From Paraburkholderia terricola (GTDB lineage: Bacteria > Pseudomonadota > Gammaproteobacteria > Burkholderiales > Burkholderiaceae): a DNA stretch of 64,000 bases. How positions within the stretch are numbered: position 1 is the first letter of the stretch; each line of letters opens with the position of its first letter. A program made the translations under genes and the position numbers. The stretch spans positions 62,001 through 126,000 of the forward strand of contig NZ_FRAB01000015.1 of assembly GCF_900142195.1 (NCBI RefSeq). The letters run 5' to 3'. Below, piece after piece: positions 44,616 to 53,740 of the stretch. The notes beneath the pieces were generated by a model that saw nothing but the letters and a program-made list of their open reading frames with translations, was not told the DNA's origin and ran no database searches.

Positions 44616-45401
44616 TTACCGGTGGTACAGATGATGTTGAAGAATATAGTCCCACACCGCGGTGGGGACATGGCTCACGGCCTTGGCCTGGTCCTGGCTT
44701 GCTTGCGCGCGCTCGCGCTGTTTCTGGTCTTGCGGTTCGCCGCTCGCGTGCTGGGCGAGCCGCCGGCTCACCTGTTCGCGCAGATGCGCGCGAATGTCGG
44801 TGGCCGAGACGTTGAACGCCAGCGTCGTATCGATCAGCAAGTGGCCGCTGGGCGTGGCTTGCAGCACCTCGGCGCGGGCGCGGCGCGCGTCGATTTCCCG
44901 CGCCAGCGCCGCTGGAATCGACGCGAGGTCGAAGCCCGGCCGCGTGGCCGCGCAAATGTGCGCGTAGTCGAACAGGCGCCGCCAGTCGCGCCATGTGTCG
45001 AGGTGCACGAGTTGATCCGCGCCGATCAGCAGCGCGATCGACGCTTGCCCGCCTTCGCGTTCGCGCCAGCGTTGCAGCGTGTCGACCGTATAGGTGGGGC
45101 CGTCGTGTTCGATTTCGTCGGTCGCGACCCGCACGGCCACGCCGGGCAGCACCAGTTCGCTTGCCGCGGCGCGTGTCATCGCGAGTCGATGCACGGCCGG
45201 CGACACGTCCGACTTCTGCCACGGCTGACCGGCCGGCAGCAGCACCAGTTCGGTCAGGCGCAGGACCTCGGCGAAACGCCGCGCGAGCGCGAGGTGGCCG
45301 TCGTGAATCGGATCGAACGTGCCGCCGAGCAGTCCGATCCGGCGAGGCAGGGCGACAGGATGAGCGTTCGGCTTCAGGTGAGGATCCTTTGTCGTGTCCA
45401 C
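44616..45401 (-). CDS. nadD: Nicotinate-nucleotide adenylyltransferase
   Basis: A 261-residue NadD that makes NaAD from NaMN and ATP in NAD synthesis. [18 protein letters not shown] is the nucleotidyltransferase motif; [12 protein letters not shown] and [12 protein letters not shown] are the NadD signatures. A Gln/Glu/Arg-rich insertion ([17 protein letters not shown]) sits before the last helix. It is upstream of rsfS (4-bp gap) and 28 bp downstream of hemF. Confidence 0.95.
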   Translation of the reverse strand: MDTTKDPHLKPNAHPVALPRRIGLLGGTFDPIHDGHLALARRFAEVLRLTELVLLPAGQPWQKSDVSPAVHRLAMTRAAASELVLPGVAVRVATDEIEHDGPTYTVDTLQRWREREGGQASIALLIGADQLVHLDTWRDWRRLFDYAHICAATRPGFDLASIPAALAREIDARRARAEVLQATPSGHLLIDTTLAFNVSATDIRAHLREQVSRRLAQHASGEPQDQKQRERAQASQDQAKAVSHVPTAVWDYILQHHLYHR

Positions 45402-45429
45402 GTGAAGGGGCGTGCGGGCCGGCCCGGCC

Positions 45430-46353
45430 TCACACCCATTCGCGCGGCACGAGAAAATCGCTGTAAAGGCGCGCTTCCGGCGTGCCCGGCTCGGGCTGCC
45501 AGTTGTAGCGCCAGTTCACCACAGGCGGCATCGACATCAGAATCGATTCGGTGCGTCCGCCGCTTTGCAGCCCAAACAGTGTGCCACGGTCGAACACCAG
45601 ATTGAACTCGACGTAGCGCCCGCGCCGGTAAGCCTGGAAATCGCGCTCGGCCTGGCCATATGGAATGTTGCGGCGCTTTTCGATGATCGGCAGATACGCC
45701 TCGAGGAATCCCTCGCCGACGCTCTTCACCATCGCGAACGATTGAGCGAAGCCCGGCGCGGAGAAATCGTCGAAGAAAATCCCGCCGATGCCGCGCGGTT
45801 CGTTGCGGTGCTTGAGGAAGAAATACTCGTCGCACCAGCGCTTGAAACTCGGGTAAAGCTCCGCGCCATAAGGCTGCAGCGCGTCGCGGCAGACGCGGTG
45901 AAAATGCCGTGCGTCTTCCTCGTAGCCATAGTAGGGCGTGAGATCCATGCCGCCGCCGAACCAGAACACCGGCTCCTCGCCGGCCTTGGTGGCGACCAGC
46001 AAGCGCACGTTCATATGCACGGTCGGGCAATGCGGATTGTGCGGATGCAGCACGAGCGACACGCCCATCGCCTCGAAGCCGCGCCCGGCCAACTGCGGGC
46101 GCGCCGCGCTCGCCGAACCGGGCAACGCGTCGCCCGCGACGTCGGAGAAGCCGATGCCGGCGCGCTCGAAGAAGTTGCCGCCTTCCAGGATCCGCGTGCA
46201 GCCGCCGCCGCGCAGCTTCTCGCCGGGGGCGCGCTGCCATGCGTCGGTTGCGAACGGCGTGCCGTCGAACGCGCCCAGCGTGTCCGCGATCTGCGTTTGC
46301 AGGCCTTGCAGCCAGCTGCGCACGGCCTGTGCGTCGAAGCTCGAATCGTTCAT
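45430..46353 (-). CDS. hemF: Oxygen-dependent coproporphyrinogen III oxidase
   Basis: HemF (307 aa) converts coproporphyrinogen III to protoporphyrinogen IX with oxygen in heme synthesis. Conserved stretches: [50 protein letters not shown] and [20 protein letters not shown]. The HPHNP and D-L-T-P-Y-Y motifs mark the family. ATG 46353 is the family start ([19 protein letters not shown]); upstream open frame is Arg-rich non-coding. Confidence 0.97.
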   Translation of the reverse strand: MNDSSFDAQAVRSWLQGLQTQIADTLGAFDGTPFATDAWQRAPGEKLRGGGCTRILEGGNFFERAGIGFSDVAGDALPGSASAARPQLAGRGFEAMGVSLVLHPHNPHCPTVHMNVRLLVATKAGEEPVFWFGGGMDLTPYYGYEEDARHFHRVCRDALQPYGAELYPSFKRWCDEYFFLKHRNEPRGIGGIFFDDFSAPGFAQSFAMVKSVGEGFLEAYLPIIEKRRNIPYGQAERDFQAYRRGRYVEFNLVFDRGTLFGLQSGGRTESILMSMPPVVNWRYNWQPEPGTPEARLYSDFLVPREWV

Positions 46354-46607
46354 GAATGCAGGTGCTGAGGGCGGCACGCTCGTCGTGCCGCGGGTTCTAC
46401 GTGAAGGGCGACGGCCGGGCCATCGGCAGGATGAACCTGCGAAGGCGCGGCGGTACGGTGATTCGCGCCGGGCAGTCGGGCTATTGGCCCGCATGAGCCG
46501 ATATCGGCATCGCCTGATGCAATGAGCACGGAAACGGCCGCGAAACCGGTCGCGAAAACCCGCAGTGTAGCGCCGTTGGCGCCGCACGCGGGCGAGTGGG
46601 GCATGGC

Positions 46608-47906
46608 CTACTGCTTGCCTTCGGTCCTGGCGTCGTGCTTGCGGTTCAGCGCCCGGTAGCCGATGTCGCGCCGATACTGCATGCCGTCGAACGAAATCTG
46701 GTTGATCGTTTCATACGCGACCGACTGGGCGCTGCGCACCGAGTCCGCCAGGCCCACCACGCACAGCACGCGGCCGCCCGAGGTGGTGAGCTTGCCGTCC
46801 GCGAGCGTGGTGCCGGCGTGGAACGTGACCGAATCCGAGGTTTCAGCGGGAATGTCGCTGATACGGTCGCCCTTGCGCGGCGTGTCAGGATAGTTGTACG
46901 CGGCGAGCACGACGCCCAGCGCGGTACGGCGGTCCCATTCCAGTTCGACCGTATCGAGCGTGCCGGCGATTGCCTGCTCGACCACCTTCGAATAGTCGCC
47001 CTTCAGACGCGCCATGATCGGCTGCGTTTCGGGGTCGCCCATGCGGCAGTTGAATTCGAGCGTCTTCGGATTGCCTTGCGCGTCGATCATCAAACCGGCG
47101 TACAGGAAGCCCGTATAGCGGATGCCTTCCCTCTCCATGCCGCGCACGGTCGGCAGAATGATTTCGCGCATCACGCGCGCATGCAGTTGCGGCGTGACGA
47201 TCGGCGCGGGCGAATACGCGCCCATGCCGCCGGTGTTCGGGCCCTGGTCGCCGTCGAGCAGGCGCTTGTGGTCCTGGCTCGACGCGAGCGGCAGCACGTG
47301 TTTGCCGTCCACCATCACGATGAAGCTCGCTTCCTCGCCCGTGAGGAATTCCTCGATCACGACACGCGCGCCGGCGTCGCCGAGCTTGTTGTCCGACAGC
47401 ATCATGTCGACCGCCGCGTGCGCTTCTTCCAGCGTTTGCGCGACCACCACGCCCTTGCCGGCGGCGAGGCCGTCGGCCTTGATGACGATCGGCGCGCCCC
47501 TGGCGTCCAGATACGCGTGCGCGGCGGCGACGTCGGCGAAGGTTTCGTATTCTGCGGTCGGGATCGCGTGACGCTTCATGAACGCCTTGGCGAAATCCTT
47601 CGAGCTTTCGAGTTGAGCGGCCTCCTTGGTCGGCCCGAAAATCTTCAGACCGCGCGAGCGGAACAGATTCACGATGCCGGCGGCGAGCGGCGCTTCCGGC
47701 CCGACCAGCGTGAAGGCGATCTGCTCTTTCTCGGCGAAATCGGCGAGCGCGGCGGGCTCGCTCATGTCGATGTTGCGCAGACGCTCGTCCTGGGCGGTGC
47801 CGCCGTTGCCTGGCGCCACGTAGACGAGCTGGACCCGCGGCGATTGCGCGAGCTTCCATGCGAGCGCATGTTCGCGACCGCCGGAACCGACGACGAGTAA
47901 CTTCAT
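46608..47906 (-). CDS. purD: Phosphoribosylamine-glycine ligase
   Basis: PurD (432 aa) joins phosphoribosylamine and glycine to GAR, the second step of purine synthesis. [20 protein letters not shown], then the ATP-grasp region [20 protein letters not shown] and [13 protein letters not shown], and [16 protein letters not shown] for metal and substrate. A GGGGAT ribosome binding site precedes the ATG. The C terminus carries a few extra residues ([13 protein letters not shown]). Confidence 0.97.
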   Translation of the reverse strand: MKLLVVGSGGREHALAWKLAQSPRVQLVYVAPGNGGTAQDERLRNIDMSEPAALADFAEKEQIAFTLVGPEAPLAAGIVNLFRSRGLKIFGPTKEAAQLESSKDFAKAFMKRHAIPTAEYETFADVAAAHAYLDARGAPIVIKADGLAAGKGVVVAQTLEEAHAAVDMMLSDNKLGDAGARVVIEEFLTGEEASFIVMVDGKHVLPLASSQDHKRLLDGDQGPNTGGMGAYSPAPIVTPQLHARVMREIILPTVRGMEREGIRYTGFLYAGLMIDAQGNPKTLEFNCRMGDPETQPIMARLKGDYSKVVEQAIAGTLDTVELEWDRRTALGVVLAAYNYPDTPRKGDRISDIPAETSDSVTFHAGTTLADGKLTTSGGRVLCVVGLADSVRSAQSVAYETINQISFDGMQYRRDIGYRALNRKHDARTEGKQ

Positions 47907-48162
47907 GAGAATCCCCGAGACTTAAAAACCATGAACGGCCGACGCAGCGCGCGCTCAGCCGTGGATATCAGCAAGATTCGCACAGCGCTCGCAGCCGGGA
48001 AGTGGCGCAGGGCACATAAGCGAACCGGAGTGGCCGTGGCGGGCAGCGGGCGCGAAGGCCCGCTAGCGTCCGCCAACGCCCGTTCAGCGACGACGCGAGG
48101 GCCGGCCGGCGGCGTGGCGCGGTGTTCGGTGCGAACTCCCGCCGCGCGCCGCGGGGGCGCGC

Positions 48163-48891
48163 TCATTCGTCGGCGATGGCGGCGTTTGTATAGACTTCCT
48201 GCACGTCGTCCAGATTCTCCAGCGCGTCGAGCAGCTTCTGCATTTTCACTGCGTCGTCGCCGGTGAATTCGACTTCCGTTTGAGGTTTCATCGTGACCTC
48301 GGCCAGCTCGGCCTTGAAGCCCGCGGCTTCGAGCGCGGTCTTCACCTTCGGGAAATCGTTCGGCGGGCACAGCACTTCGATACTGCCGTCGTCGTTCGTG
48401 ACGACGTCGTCGGCGCCGGCTTCGAGCGCGGCTTCCATCAGCTTGTCTTCAGCCGTGCCGGGCGCGAACAGGAACTGGCCGACGTGATCGAACATGAACG
48501 ACACCGAGCCGTCCGTGCCCATGTTGCCGCCGTTCTTCGAGAACGCGTGACGCACTTCGGCCACCGTGCGCGTGCGGTTATCGGTCATCGTATCGACGAT
48601 GACCGCCGCGCCGCCGATGCCGTAGCCTTCGTAGCGGATTTCCTCGTAGCTTGCGCCGTCCACGCCGCCCACGCCGCGCTGGATCGCGCGGTTGACGTTG
48701 TCTTTGGGCATGTTGGCGTCGTACGCCTTTTCGACGGCGAGCCGCAGACGCGGGTTCGAGTCGATGTCGCCGCCGCCCATGCGCGCCGCGACCTGAATTT
48801 CCTTGATGAGCCGCGTCCAGACCTTGCCGCGCTTGGCATCGGCCGCTGCTTTTTTATGCTTGATGTTGGCCCACTTCGAATGACCCGCCAT
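48163..48891 (-). CDS. YebC/PmpR family protein
   Basis: A 242-residue YebC protein: [20 protein letters not shown] is the invariant start, followed by [20 protein letters not shown] and [20 protein letters not shown]. Originally called a transcriptional regulator; recent work on homologues links the family to translation of difficult (proline-rich) sequences. Length is exactly typical. The upstream open frame to 49551 has no similarity. The gap to purD (256 bp) shows no gene. Confidence 0.95.
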   Translation of the reverse strand: MAGHSKWANIKHKKAAADAKRGKVWTRLIKEIQVAARMGGGDIDSNPRLRLAVEKAYDANMPKDNVNRAIQRGVGGVDGASYEEIRYEGYGIGGAAVIVDTMTDNRTRTVAEVRHAFSKNGGNMGTDGSVSFMFDHVGQFLFAPGTAEDKLMEAALEAGADDVVTNDDGSIEVLCPPNDFPKVKTALEAAGFKAELAEVTMKPQTEVEFTGDDAVKMQKLLDALENLDDVQEVYTNAAIADE

Positions 48892-49398
48892 ACCTTTCTC
48901 CGTCGCGCGCGCCAGCGGGGCGCACGCATTGTGCAATTGTCGTTGCGATGCCGGCCGCTTGCGCGTGCGAATCGCGGTCTTGCGCCTCGAGGTCGGACCC
49001 GCCCCATGCCGGACCGCCTGGCTGCCCGATGTCAGTCTGGTTTTAGACCTGTCAGCTTGATCACGCCCGGCCGGCCCCGGCTCACGGGACAGAAAGTCGG
49101 CAGCGCGGTTGGGGTTGGGACGAGGCGTGCGGCCAGCGCACGGCTGAGTGCCGCTCCAACCGCGCCGGTTACCACAGGCTCCGCGTAAAGGCGCGACGCG
49201 CGAGGCGCGGGTGCCAATGGTGCAAGCGGGCGGTGCAAGTTGAGCCGCTCCTTGAGCGGATTCGAATTTTATCACGCCGATGGGGCGTGGCAGAGGGGCG
49301 CGTGGCGGGAAAGTGCGCGGAAAGCAGGCGGCAGCGGCTCGTCGGCGCACATGGACCTGGCCAAGCGGGTTTTTCAGGCGGCCGCAGGCGCTTCGTTT
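48892..49398. other. Intergenic region yebC/hicA, no gene found
   Basis: 507 bp between divergent genes. Open frames here are long only because of high GC and lack ribosome binding sites and similarity. Composition turns AT-rich from about 49385, where the hicA operator and promoter would be. I see nothing else. Confidence 0.5.
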
Positions 49399-49410
49399 AT
49401 AAACATTTAT
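49399..49410. promoter_or_regulatory. Operator-like palindrome upstream of hicA
   Basis: ATAAA-CA-TTTAT is a perfect inverted repeat in an AT-rich island (TTTATAAACATTTATGCTTG) about 40-50 bp before the hicA GTG. HicB antitoxins repress their own promoter by binding such sites. TGTAAT at 49414-49419 could be the -10. Confidence 0.45.
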
Positions 49411-49450
49411 GCTTGTAATTGGCGCTGTGTTCACGGACACAGGAGGGCCG

Positions 49451-49627
49451 GTGAAGCAAAGCGAGTTCAGACGTTGGCTCGCTGACCAGGGAGCGACTTT
49501 CCAGCAAGGCAGCAAGCATTTGAAGGTGTATCTGAACGGTCGGCAGACCACGCTGCCGAGGCATCCCGCTCATGAGATATCGGAGCCGCTTCGTCAAGCA
49601 ATTCTCAAACAACTGAAATGCAAATAG
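49451..49627 (+). CDS. hicA: HicA-type toxin (mRNA interferase)
   Basis: A 58-residue HicA toxin. Such toxins cut mRNA and are neutralised by HicB. The product [52 protein letters not shown] has the dsRBD-like fold layout, with the active His (H23) after GSK. AGGAGGG at 49441-49447 selects the GTG at 49451 as start. The alternative ATG at 49409 would begin inside the palindrome and add residues unlike HicA. hicB follows after 68 bp. Confidence 0.88.
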   Translation: MKQSEFRRWLADQGATFQQGSKHLKVYLNGRQTTLPRHPAHEISEPLRQAILKQLKCK

Positions 49628-49631
49628 AGGC

Positions 49632-49649
49632 AAGCCCCGCGAGGGGCTT
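49632..49649 (+). terminator. Hairpin between hicA and hicB
   Basis: AAGCCCC/GGGGCTT stem of 7 bp with a GCGA tetraloop, starting 5 bp after the hicA stop. The tail CGTCACC has no U-run, so it may be a partial terminator or RNA processing/stability element that sets the toxin:antitoxin ratio. Confidence 0.5.
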
Positions 49650-49695
49650 CGTCACCACCCGAGCCTTTCCCTTACGCACCACCGGAGATTGACCT

Positions 49696-50118
49696 ATGTT
49701 TCGCTATCCCGCACGCATCGAACCGGATGAAGGCGGTTTTACCGTGTCTTTTCGTGACATTCCCGAGGCGCTGACCAGCGGCGGCACACTTGAGGAAGCG
49801 CGTGAAATGGCGGCCGACGCGCTGGCGACCGCGATGGATTTCTACTTCGAAGACAAACGCCCGGTGCCGTTGCCGTCAAAGGCGCGGCGCGGCGAAACGC
49901 TGATCGAATTGCCTGCCAGCCTGGCCGCAAAGGTGCTGCTGCTCAACGAGATGCTGGCGCAAAAAGTGTCGCCTGCCGAACTCGCCAGGCGCCTTCACAC
50001 GCGTTCGCAGGACATCCAGCGTGTGATCGACCTCGGTCACGCGACCAAGATCGACACGATCGCGGCGGCGCTCGCCGCACTGGGAAAGCGACTCGAGTTG
50101 TCGATCGTTCCGGCCTGA
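49696..50118 (+). CDS. hicB: HicB-type antitoxin
   Basis: A 140-residue HicB antitoxin with two parts. Residues 1-60 form the HicB fold that binds and blocks the toxin: FRYPARIEPDEGGFTVSFRD, IPEALTSGGTLEEAREMAAD, ALATAMDFYFEDKRPVPLPS. Residues about 90-140 form a helix-turn-helix of the XRE type (SPAELARRLHTRSQDIQRVI, DTIAAALAALGKRLEL) that would bind the operator. GGAG precedes the ATG. Toxin first, antitoxin second is the usual order. Confidence 0.9.
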   Translation: MFRYPARIEPDEGGFTVSFRDIPEALTSGGTLEEAREMAADALATAMDFYFEDKRPVPLPSKARRGETLIELPASLAAKVLLLNEMLAQKVSPAELARRLHTRSQDIQRVIDLGHATKIDTIAAALAALGKRLELSIVPA

Positions 50119-50131
50119 CACGCACATGCCC

Positions 50132-50153
50132 GGCGGCAACGGCGATTGCCGCC
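50132..50153. terminator. Stem-loop between hicB and upp
   Basis: GGCGGCAA/TTGCCGCC perfect 8-bp stem with a 6-nt loop, between convergent hicB and upp; likely a shared transcript end. Confidence 0.5.
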
Positions 50154-50181
50154 CGCCGCCGCCCCTTCTTTCAACCCGCCT

Positions 50182-50832
50182 TCAGTTCTTCGTCCCGAAC
50201 AGCCGGTCCCCCGCATCGCCGAGACCCGGCACGATATACGCGTGCTCGTTCAGATGCGAATCGAGCGAAGCCACATACAGCTTGACGTCCGGGTGCGCGT
50301 TCTGGAACACCTGCACGCCTTCGGGCGCGGCTACCAGCGCGAGGAACAGAATGTTCTCGCCGGCCACGTTGCGGCGCTTGAGCACGTCCACCGCGTGCAC
50401 GGCCGAGTAGCCGGTCGCGACCATCGGATCGCACAGAATGAACACGCGGTCTTCGAGATCCGGCAGGCGCACCAGATATTCGACCGGCCGGTGATCCGCG
50501 GCGCGATATACGCCGATGTGCCCCACGCGCGCCGACGGCACCAGTTCCAGCAAGCCGTCCGACATGCCGATGCCGGCCCGCAGCACCGGCACGATCGCCA
50601 GTTTCTTGCCGGCGATCACCGGGGCGTCGATCTCGACGAGCGGCGTGGTCAGGCGCCGCGTGGTCATCGGCAGGTTGCGGGTGATCTCGTAGCCCATCAA
50701 CAGCGTGATCTCGCGCAGCAGTTCGCGGAACGTGCGGGTGGAGGTGTCCCGGTCGCGCATGTGTGACAGCTTGTGCTGGATCAGCGGGTGATCGAGGATG
50801 AAAAGATTGGGGAAACGGCTGTCCTGAGTCAT
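50182..50832 (-). CDS. upp: Uracil phosphoribosyltransferase
   Basis: Upp (216 aa) makes UMP from uracil and PRPP for pyrimidine salvage. Conserved: [58 protein letters not shown] (PRPP loop) and the C-terminal [16 protein letters not shown] for uracil. Divergent from the SDR gene. Confidence 0.97.
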   Translation of the reverse strand: MTQDSRFPNLFILDHPLIQHKLSHMRDRDTSTRTFRELLREITLLMGYEITRNLPMTTRRLTTPLVEIDAPVIAGKKLAIVPVLRAGIGMSDGLLELVPSARVGHIGVYRAADHRPVEYLVRLPDLEDRVFILCDPMVATGYSAVHAVDVLKRRNVAGENILFLALVAAPEGVQVFQNAHPDVKLYVASLDSHLNEHAYIVPGLGDAGDRLFGTKN

Positions 50833-50980
50833 GGCGGGGGCGCGAGCGGCGGCTAGAGGGATCGGTTCGGCGCGTCAGCACGGCCGGAAACCGGCGAGAT
50901 GCGCGCGCCACGGCGCAAGTTTACCGAAAGAGTGCCGCCCGAAGATACCGGAGATTGCAGCGGCCCGGCGCAATCGGGCA

Positions 50981-50999
50981 CCGATTCTTCTAGAATCGG
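50981..50999 (+). promoter_or_regulatory. Palindrome overlapping a -10 element of the SDR gene
   Basis: CCGATTCT-TCT-AGAATCGG is a perfect 8-bp inverted repeat; TAGAAT inside it (50991-50996) would be a -10 hexamer about 75 bp before the SDR start. A protein bound here would block the promoter. Position between upp and the SDR gene leaves both as possible targets. Confidence 0.4.
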
Positions 51000-51069
51000 G
51001 GGAGACTTCGCCGCGCCAGGCTCGCGCAGCCCCGCCGTCGCGCCAGAACTTCGCCACAAGGAAACACAC

Positions 51070-51849
51070 ATGGACATGGGAATCGCAGGACGCACCGCGC
51101 TGGTTTGCGCGGCCAGCAAGGGACTCGGGCGCGGCTGCGCGGAAGCGCTCGCCGCCGAAGGCGTCAACCTGACGATCGTCGCGCGCACCGCCGAGACGCT
51201 GGAGGCGACCGCCGCCGAGATTCGCCGGCAAAGCGGCGTGGAAGTGCACACGGTGGCGTGCGACATCACCACGCCCGAAGGCCGCGCCGCGGCGCTCGCC
51301 GCCTGTCCGCAACCGGACATCCTCGTCAATAATGCGGGCGGGCCGCCGCCGGGCGACTTCCGCGACTTCTCGCACGAGGACTGGATCCGCGCGCTGGAGA
51401 GCAACATGCTCACGCCGATCGAACTGATCCGCGCGACCATCGACTCGATGAGCGCGCGCGGTTATGGGCGCATCGTCAACATCACGAGTTCGGCGGTGAA
51501 GGCGCCGATCGACGTGCTGGGTTTGTCGAACGGCGCGCGTTCGGGGCTGACCGGCTTCGTCGCCGGACTCGCGCGCAAGGTGGCGCCCACCGGCGTCACG
51601 ATCAACAACCTGCTGCCCGGTCTGTTCGACACCGACCGCATCGCCGTCACGTTCGATGCGCAAGCCAGAGCGCAAAACATCTCCGTCGAGGAAGCGCGCC
51701 GGCAGCGCATGAAAACGATCCCCGCCGGCCGTTTCGGCAATCGCGATGAATTCGGCCGCGCCTGCGCGTTCCTGTGCAGCGTGCATGCCGGCTACATCAC
51801 CGGGCAAAACTGGCTGATCGACGGCGGCGCGTATCCGGGCACGTTCTAA
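51070..51849 (+). CDS. Atypical SDR family protein (BKR-like)
   Basis: A 259-residue Rossmann-fold short-chain dehydrogenase-like protein. GRTALVCAASKGLGRGCAEA is an imperfect TGxxxGIG site; VNNAGGP and RIVNITSSAVKAP are present. The catalytic YxxxK is replaced by S-N-G-A-R (153-157), so the usual proton relay is absent. This matches a recognised BKR-like SDR subgroup described as lacking a perfect catalytic tetrad. Typical SDR reduction cannot be assumed. AAGGAA lies 7 bp before the ATG. Confidence 0.85.
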   Translation: MDMGIAGRTALVCAASKGLGRGCAEALAAEGVNLTIVARTAETLEATAAEIRRQSGVEVHTVACDITTPEGRAAALAACPQPDILVNNAGGPPPGDFRDFSHEDWIRALESNMLTPIELIRATIDSMSARGYGRIVNITSSAVKAPIDVLGLSNGARSGLTGFVAGLARKVAPTGVTINNLLPGLFDTDRIAVTFDAQARAQNISVEEARRQRMKTIPAGRFGNRDEFGRACAFLCSVHAGYITGQNWLIDGGAYPGTF

Positions 51850-51878
51850 CCGGCACGTTCCGCGGCGGCGGCCTTACG

Positions 51879-51908
51879 CTCACCCTCACCCTCACCCTCA
51901 CGCTCACT
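51879..51908. repeat. Hexamer repeat CTCACC upstream of mgsA
   Basis: Three perfect CTCACC copies followed by CTCACG and CTCACT (30 bp), 40-70 bp before the mgsA ATG. The purine/pyrimidine bias continues into an ACAACAACGACAACCACCAC run. Confidence 0.8.
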
Positions 51909-51948
51909 ACAACAACGACAACCACCACGGTTTCAGGAGTCTTACGTC

Positions 51949-52338
51949 ATGACCACCCGCATTGCGCTGATCGCGCACGATCACAAGAAGGACGACATCG
52001 TCAAGCTGGCCGGCGAATACGTCGATACGCTCGGGCGCTGCGACATCATCGCGACCGGCACGACCGGCTCGCGCATCGCCGAGGCGCACGGCCTGACGGT
52101 CGAGCGCATGTTGTCGGGCCCGCATGGCGGCGATCTGCAGATCGGCGCGCAACTCGCGGAAGGGCGCGTGAACATGGTGATCTTTCTGCGCGATCCGATG
52201 ACGCCGCAACCGCACGAGCCCGACATCAACGCGCTGGTGCGCGCGTGCGACGTGCACAACATTCCCTGCGCGACCAATATTTCGACCGCGCGCATGATTC
52301 TCGACGTGCTGACCTTGCGCCTGACGCAGCAGGTATGA
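51949..52338 (+). CDS. mgsA: Methylglyoxal synthase
   Basis: MgsA (129 aa) converts dihydroxyacetone phosphate to methylglyoxal and phosphate, a bypass when phosphate is limiting. Conserved residues are in place: H10 (IAHDHKKDD), ATGTTGSRI phosphate loop, D62 in [13 protein letters not shown]89 in [10 protein letters not shown]. It lies between the SDR and qor genes on the same strand; a shared transcript is possible. Confidence 0.96.
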   Translation: MTTRIALIAHDHKKDDIVKLAGEYVDTLGRCDIIATGTTGSRIAEAHGLTVERMLSGPHGGDLQIGAQLAEGRVNMVIFLRDPMTPQPHEPDINALVRACDVHNIPCATNISTARMILDVLTLRLTQQV

Positions 52339-52398
52339 GAACGCGCGCTTGCGCAATCCCGATCCAGGCCGAACCAGACCAGACATCCAGGAGACATG

Positions 52399-53373
52399 AT
52401 GAGCAAAGCAATCCGATTCGATAAAACCGGCGGCCCCGAGGTGATGAAATGGGTCGACGTGGAAGTAGGCGAGCCGGGCGCGGGCGAGATCCGCATCAGG
52501 CAGACGGCGGTCGGGCTGAACTACATCGACGTGTATTTCCGCACGGGTCTGTATCCGTTGCCGCTGCCCGGCGGTCTCGGCATGGAGGCGGCCGGTGAAG
52601 TGACCGCGGTCGGCTCGGGCGTGAGCGGTCTGAAAGCGGGCGATCGCGTCGCCTATGTCGCGCGGCCGCCCGGCGCCTACGCGCAGGAGCGCGTGCTGTC
52701 GGCGGCGCAGGTGATCAAGCTGCCCGACGCATTGAGCGACGAGCAGGCGGCCTCGGTGATGCTGCAAGGCTTGACCGCACAATATCTGCTGCGCCGGACC
52801 TATCCGGTGAAAGCCGGCGACACGATCCTGATCCAGGCCGCGGCGGGCGGCGTCGGCCTGCTGGTTTGCCAGTGGGCGAAGGCGCTCGGCGCGACGGTGA
52901 TCGGCACGGTCGGCTCCGACGAAAAAGCCGAGATCGCGAAGGCGCACGGCTGCGATCACGCGATCGTCTACACGCGCGAGAACTTCACGAAGCGGGTGCG
53001 CGAGATCACCAACGGCGCGGGCGTGCCGGTGGTGTACGACTCCATCGGCAAGGATACGTTTACGGCTTCGCTCGACTGCCTCGCGCCGCTCGGCATGTTC
53101 GTGAGCTTCGGCAATGCCTCGGGACCGTTGCCGCCGATCGATTCATCGGAATTCGCCGGACGCGGCTCGCTGTTCTTCACGCGCCCGACGCTCTTTTCCT
53201 ATATCGCGAAGCGCAGCGATTACGAGGCGATGTCAGCCGAGCTGTTCGACGTGCTGGTGTCGGGCAAGGTCAAGACGAGCATCAATCAGCGTTACGCGCT
53301 GACGGACGTCGGCCGTGCGCACGCCGATCTCGAAGGGCGCCGCACCACGGGTTCGACTATTCTGCTGCCGTAA
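52399..53373 (+). CDS. NADPH:quinone oxidoreductase, zinc-independent MDR
   Basis: A 324-residue medium-chain reductase of the QorA type. GLNYIDVYFRTGLYPLPLPG and GMEAAGEVTAVGSGVSGLKA belong to the N-terminal domain; DTILIQAAAGGVGLLVCQWA is the NADPH-binding Rossmann loop; GSTILLP ends it. The zinc ligands of alcohol dehydrogenases are missing, as expected for quinone reductases. GGAG at 52390-52393 gives 5-nt spacing to the ATG at 52399, better than the ATG at 52396. It follows mgsA by 60 bp and is followed by a strong terminator. Confidence 0.9.
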   Translation: MSKAIRFDKTGGPEVMKWVDVEVGEPGAGEIRIRQTAVGLNYIDVYFRTGLYPLPLPGGLGMEAAGEVTAVGSGVSGLKAGDRVAYVARPPGAYAQERVLSAAQVIKLPDALSDEQAASVMLQGLTAQYLLRRTYPVKAGDTILIQAAAGGVGLLVCQWAKALGATVIGTVGSDEKAEIAKAHGCDHAIVYTRENFTKRVREITNGAGVPVVYDSIGKDTFTASLDCLAPLGMFVSFGNASGPLPPIDSSEFAGRGSLFFTRPTLFSYIAKRSDYEAMSAELFDVLVSGKVKTSINQRYALTDVGRAHADLEGRRTTGSTILLP

Positions 53374-53400
53374 CACGCGCGAAACCAAGTCCAGCGTTTG

Positions 53401-53434
53401 AAAGGCCGTTCCATCCACGATGGAACGGCCTTTT
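53401..53434 (+). terminator. Rho-independent terminator after qor
   Basis: AAAGGCCGTTCCATC paired with GATGGAACGGCCTTT, 15-bp perfect stem, 3-nt loop, followed by T-rich sequence (TTTTCCGTTT). It separates the mgsA-qor unit from kdp. Confidence 0.92.
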
Positions 53435-53469
53435 CCGTTTACGCGATTTTTATACGCGCCACGCCATCT

Positions 53470-53499
53470 TTGACCGGCCCTTTACGCGCTTCGGCATAA
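53470..53499 (+). promoter_or_regulatory. kdp promoter candidate
   Basis: TTGACC (53470-53475) with GCATAA (53494-53499), spacer 18 bp, about 40 bp before the first small kdp ORF. The upstream segment GTTTACGCGATTTTTATACG (around 53438-53457) is T-rich with TTTA/TTTATA half-sites, comparable in style to KdpE-binding sites in E. coli; KdpE binding here is inference. Confidence 0.35.
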
Positions 53500-53537
53500 C
53501 GTTGCGTCCATCCGAAGTCCGTGAATGGGGAACAAAA

Positions 53538-53651
53538 ATGGATGTGCTGTATGTCGGGGGCCTGGCGCTGTTCGCCGCGCTGACCTTTGCATTGATCGCG
53601 GGCTGCGAGAAGTTGATGCAGTTCCGTCGTGGACAGGGAGCGCGGTCATGA
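53538..53651 (+). CDS. Small membrane protein upstream of kdpF (37 aa)
   Basis: A 37-residue ORF: a single helix (VGGLALFAALTFALIAGCEK) and a short basic tail (LMQFRRGQGARS). A weak GGGGAA precedes ATG 53538. Small one-helix ORFs of this pattern (helix, then CE-K/R-L) recur at the front of kdp operons in proteobacteria. Its stop overlaps the kdpF start (ATGA), so the two are coupled. It may be a KdpF-like stabilising subunit or a translation leader for the operon. Confidence 0.7.
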   Translation: MDVLYVGGLALFAALTFALIAGCEKLMQFRRGQGARS

Positions 53652-53740
53652 ACTGGATGCTCTGGTTGTCGGGCGCGGCCACCGCGCTGCTGTTTATTTA
53701 CCTGGTCTATGCGCTTCTGCGCGCGGAGGACATTGAATGA
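53648..53740 (+). CDS. kdpF: K+-transporting ATPase subunit KdpF
   Basis: A 30-residue single-helix peptide, MNWMLWLSGAATALLFIYLV and YALLRAEDIE, with the typical ALL-x-x-E-x-F/I end of KdpF. KdpF stabilises the KdpABC complex in the membrane. GGGAG lies before the ATG, which overlaps the stop of the previous ORF; its own stop overlaps the kdpA start (ATGA). Confidence 0.88.
   Translation: MNWMLWLSGAATALLFIYLVYALLRAEDIE

Noticed and set aside
49409..49450. Upstream ATG start for HicA
   Set aside because: It lies in the operator-like palindrome, has no ribosome binding site and adds residues unlike HicA; AGGAGG before the GTG at 49451 decides.
51879..51908. CTCACC repeat as a functional regulator site for mgsA
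   Set aside because: Only a short simple repeat; nothing beyond its position supports regulation, so it is listed only as a repeat.
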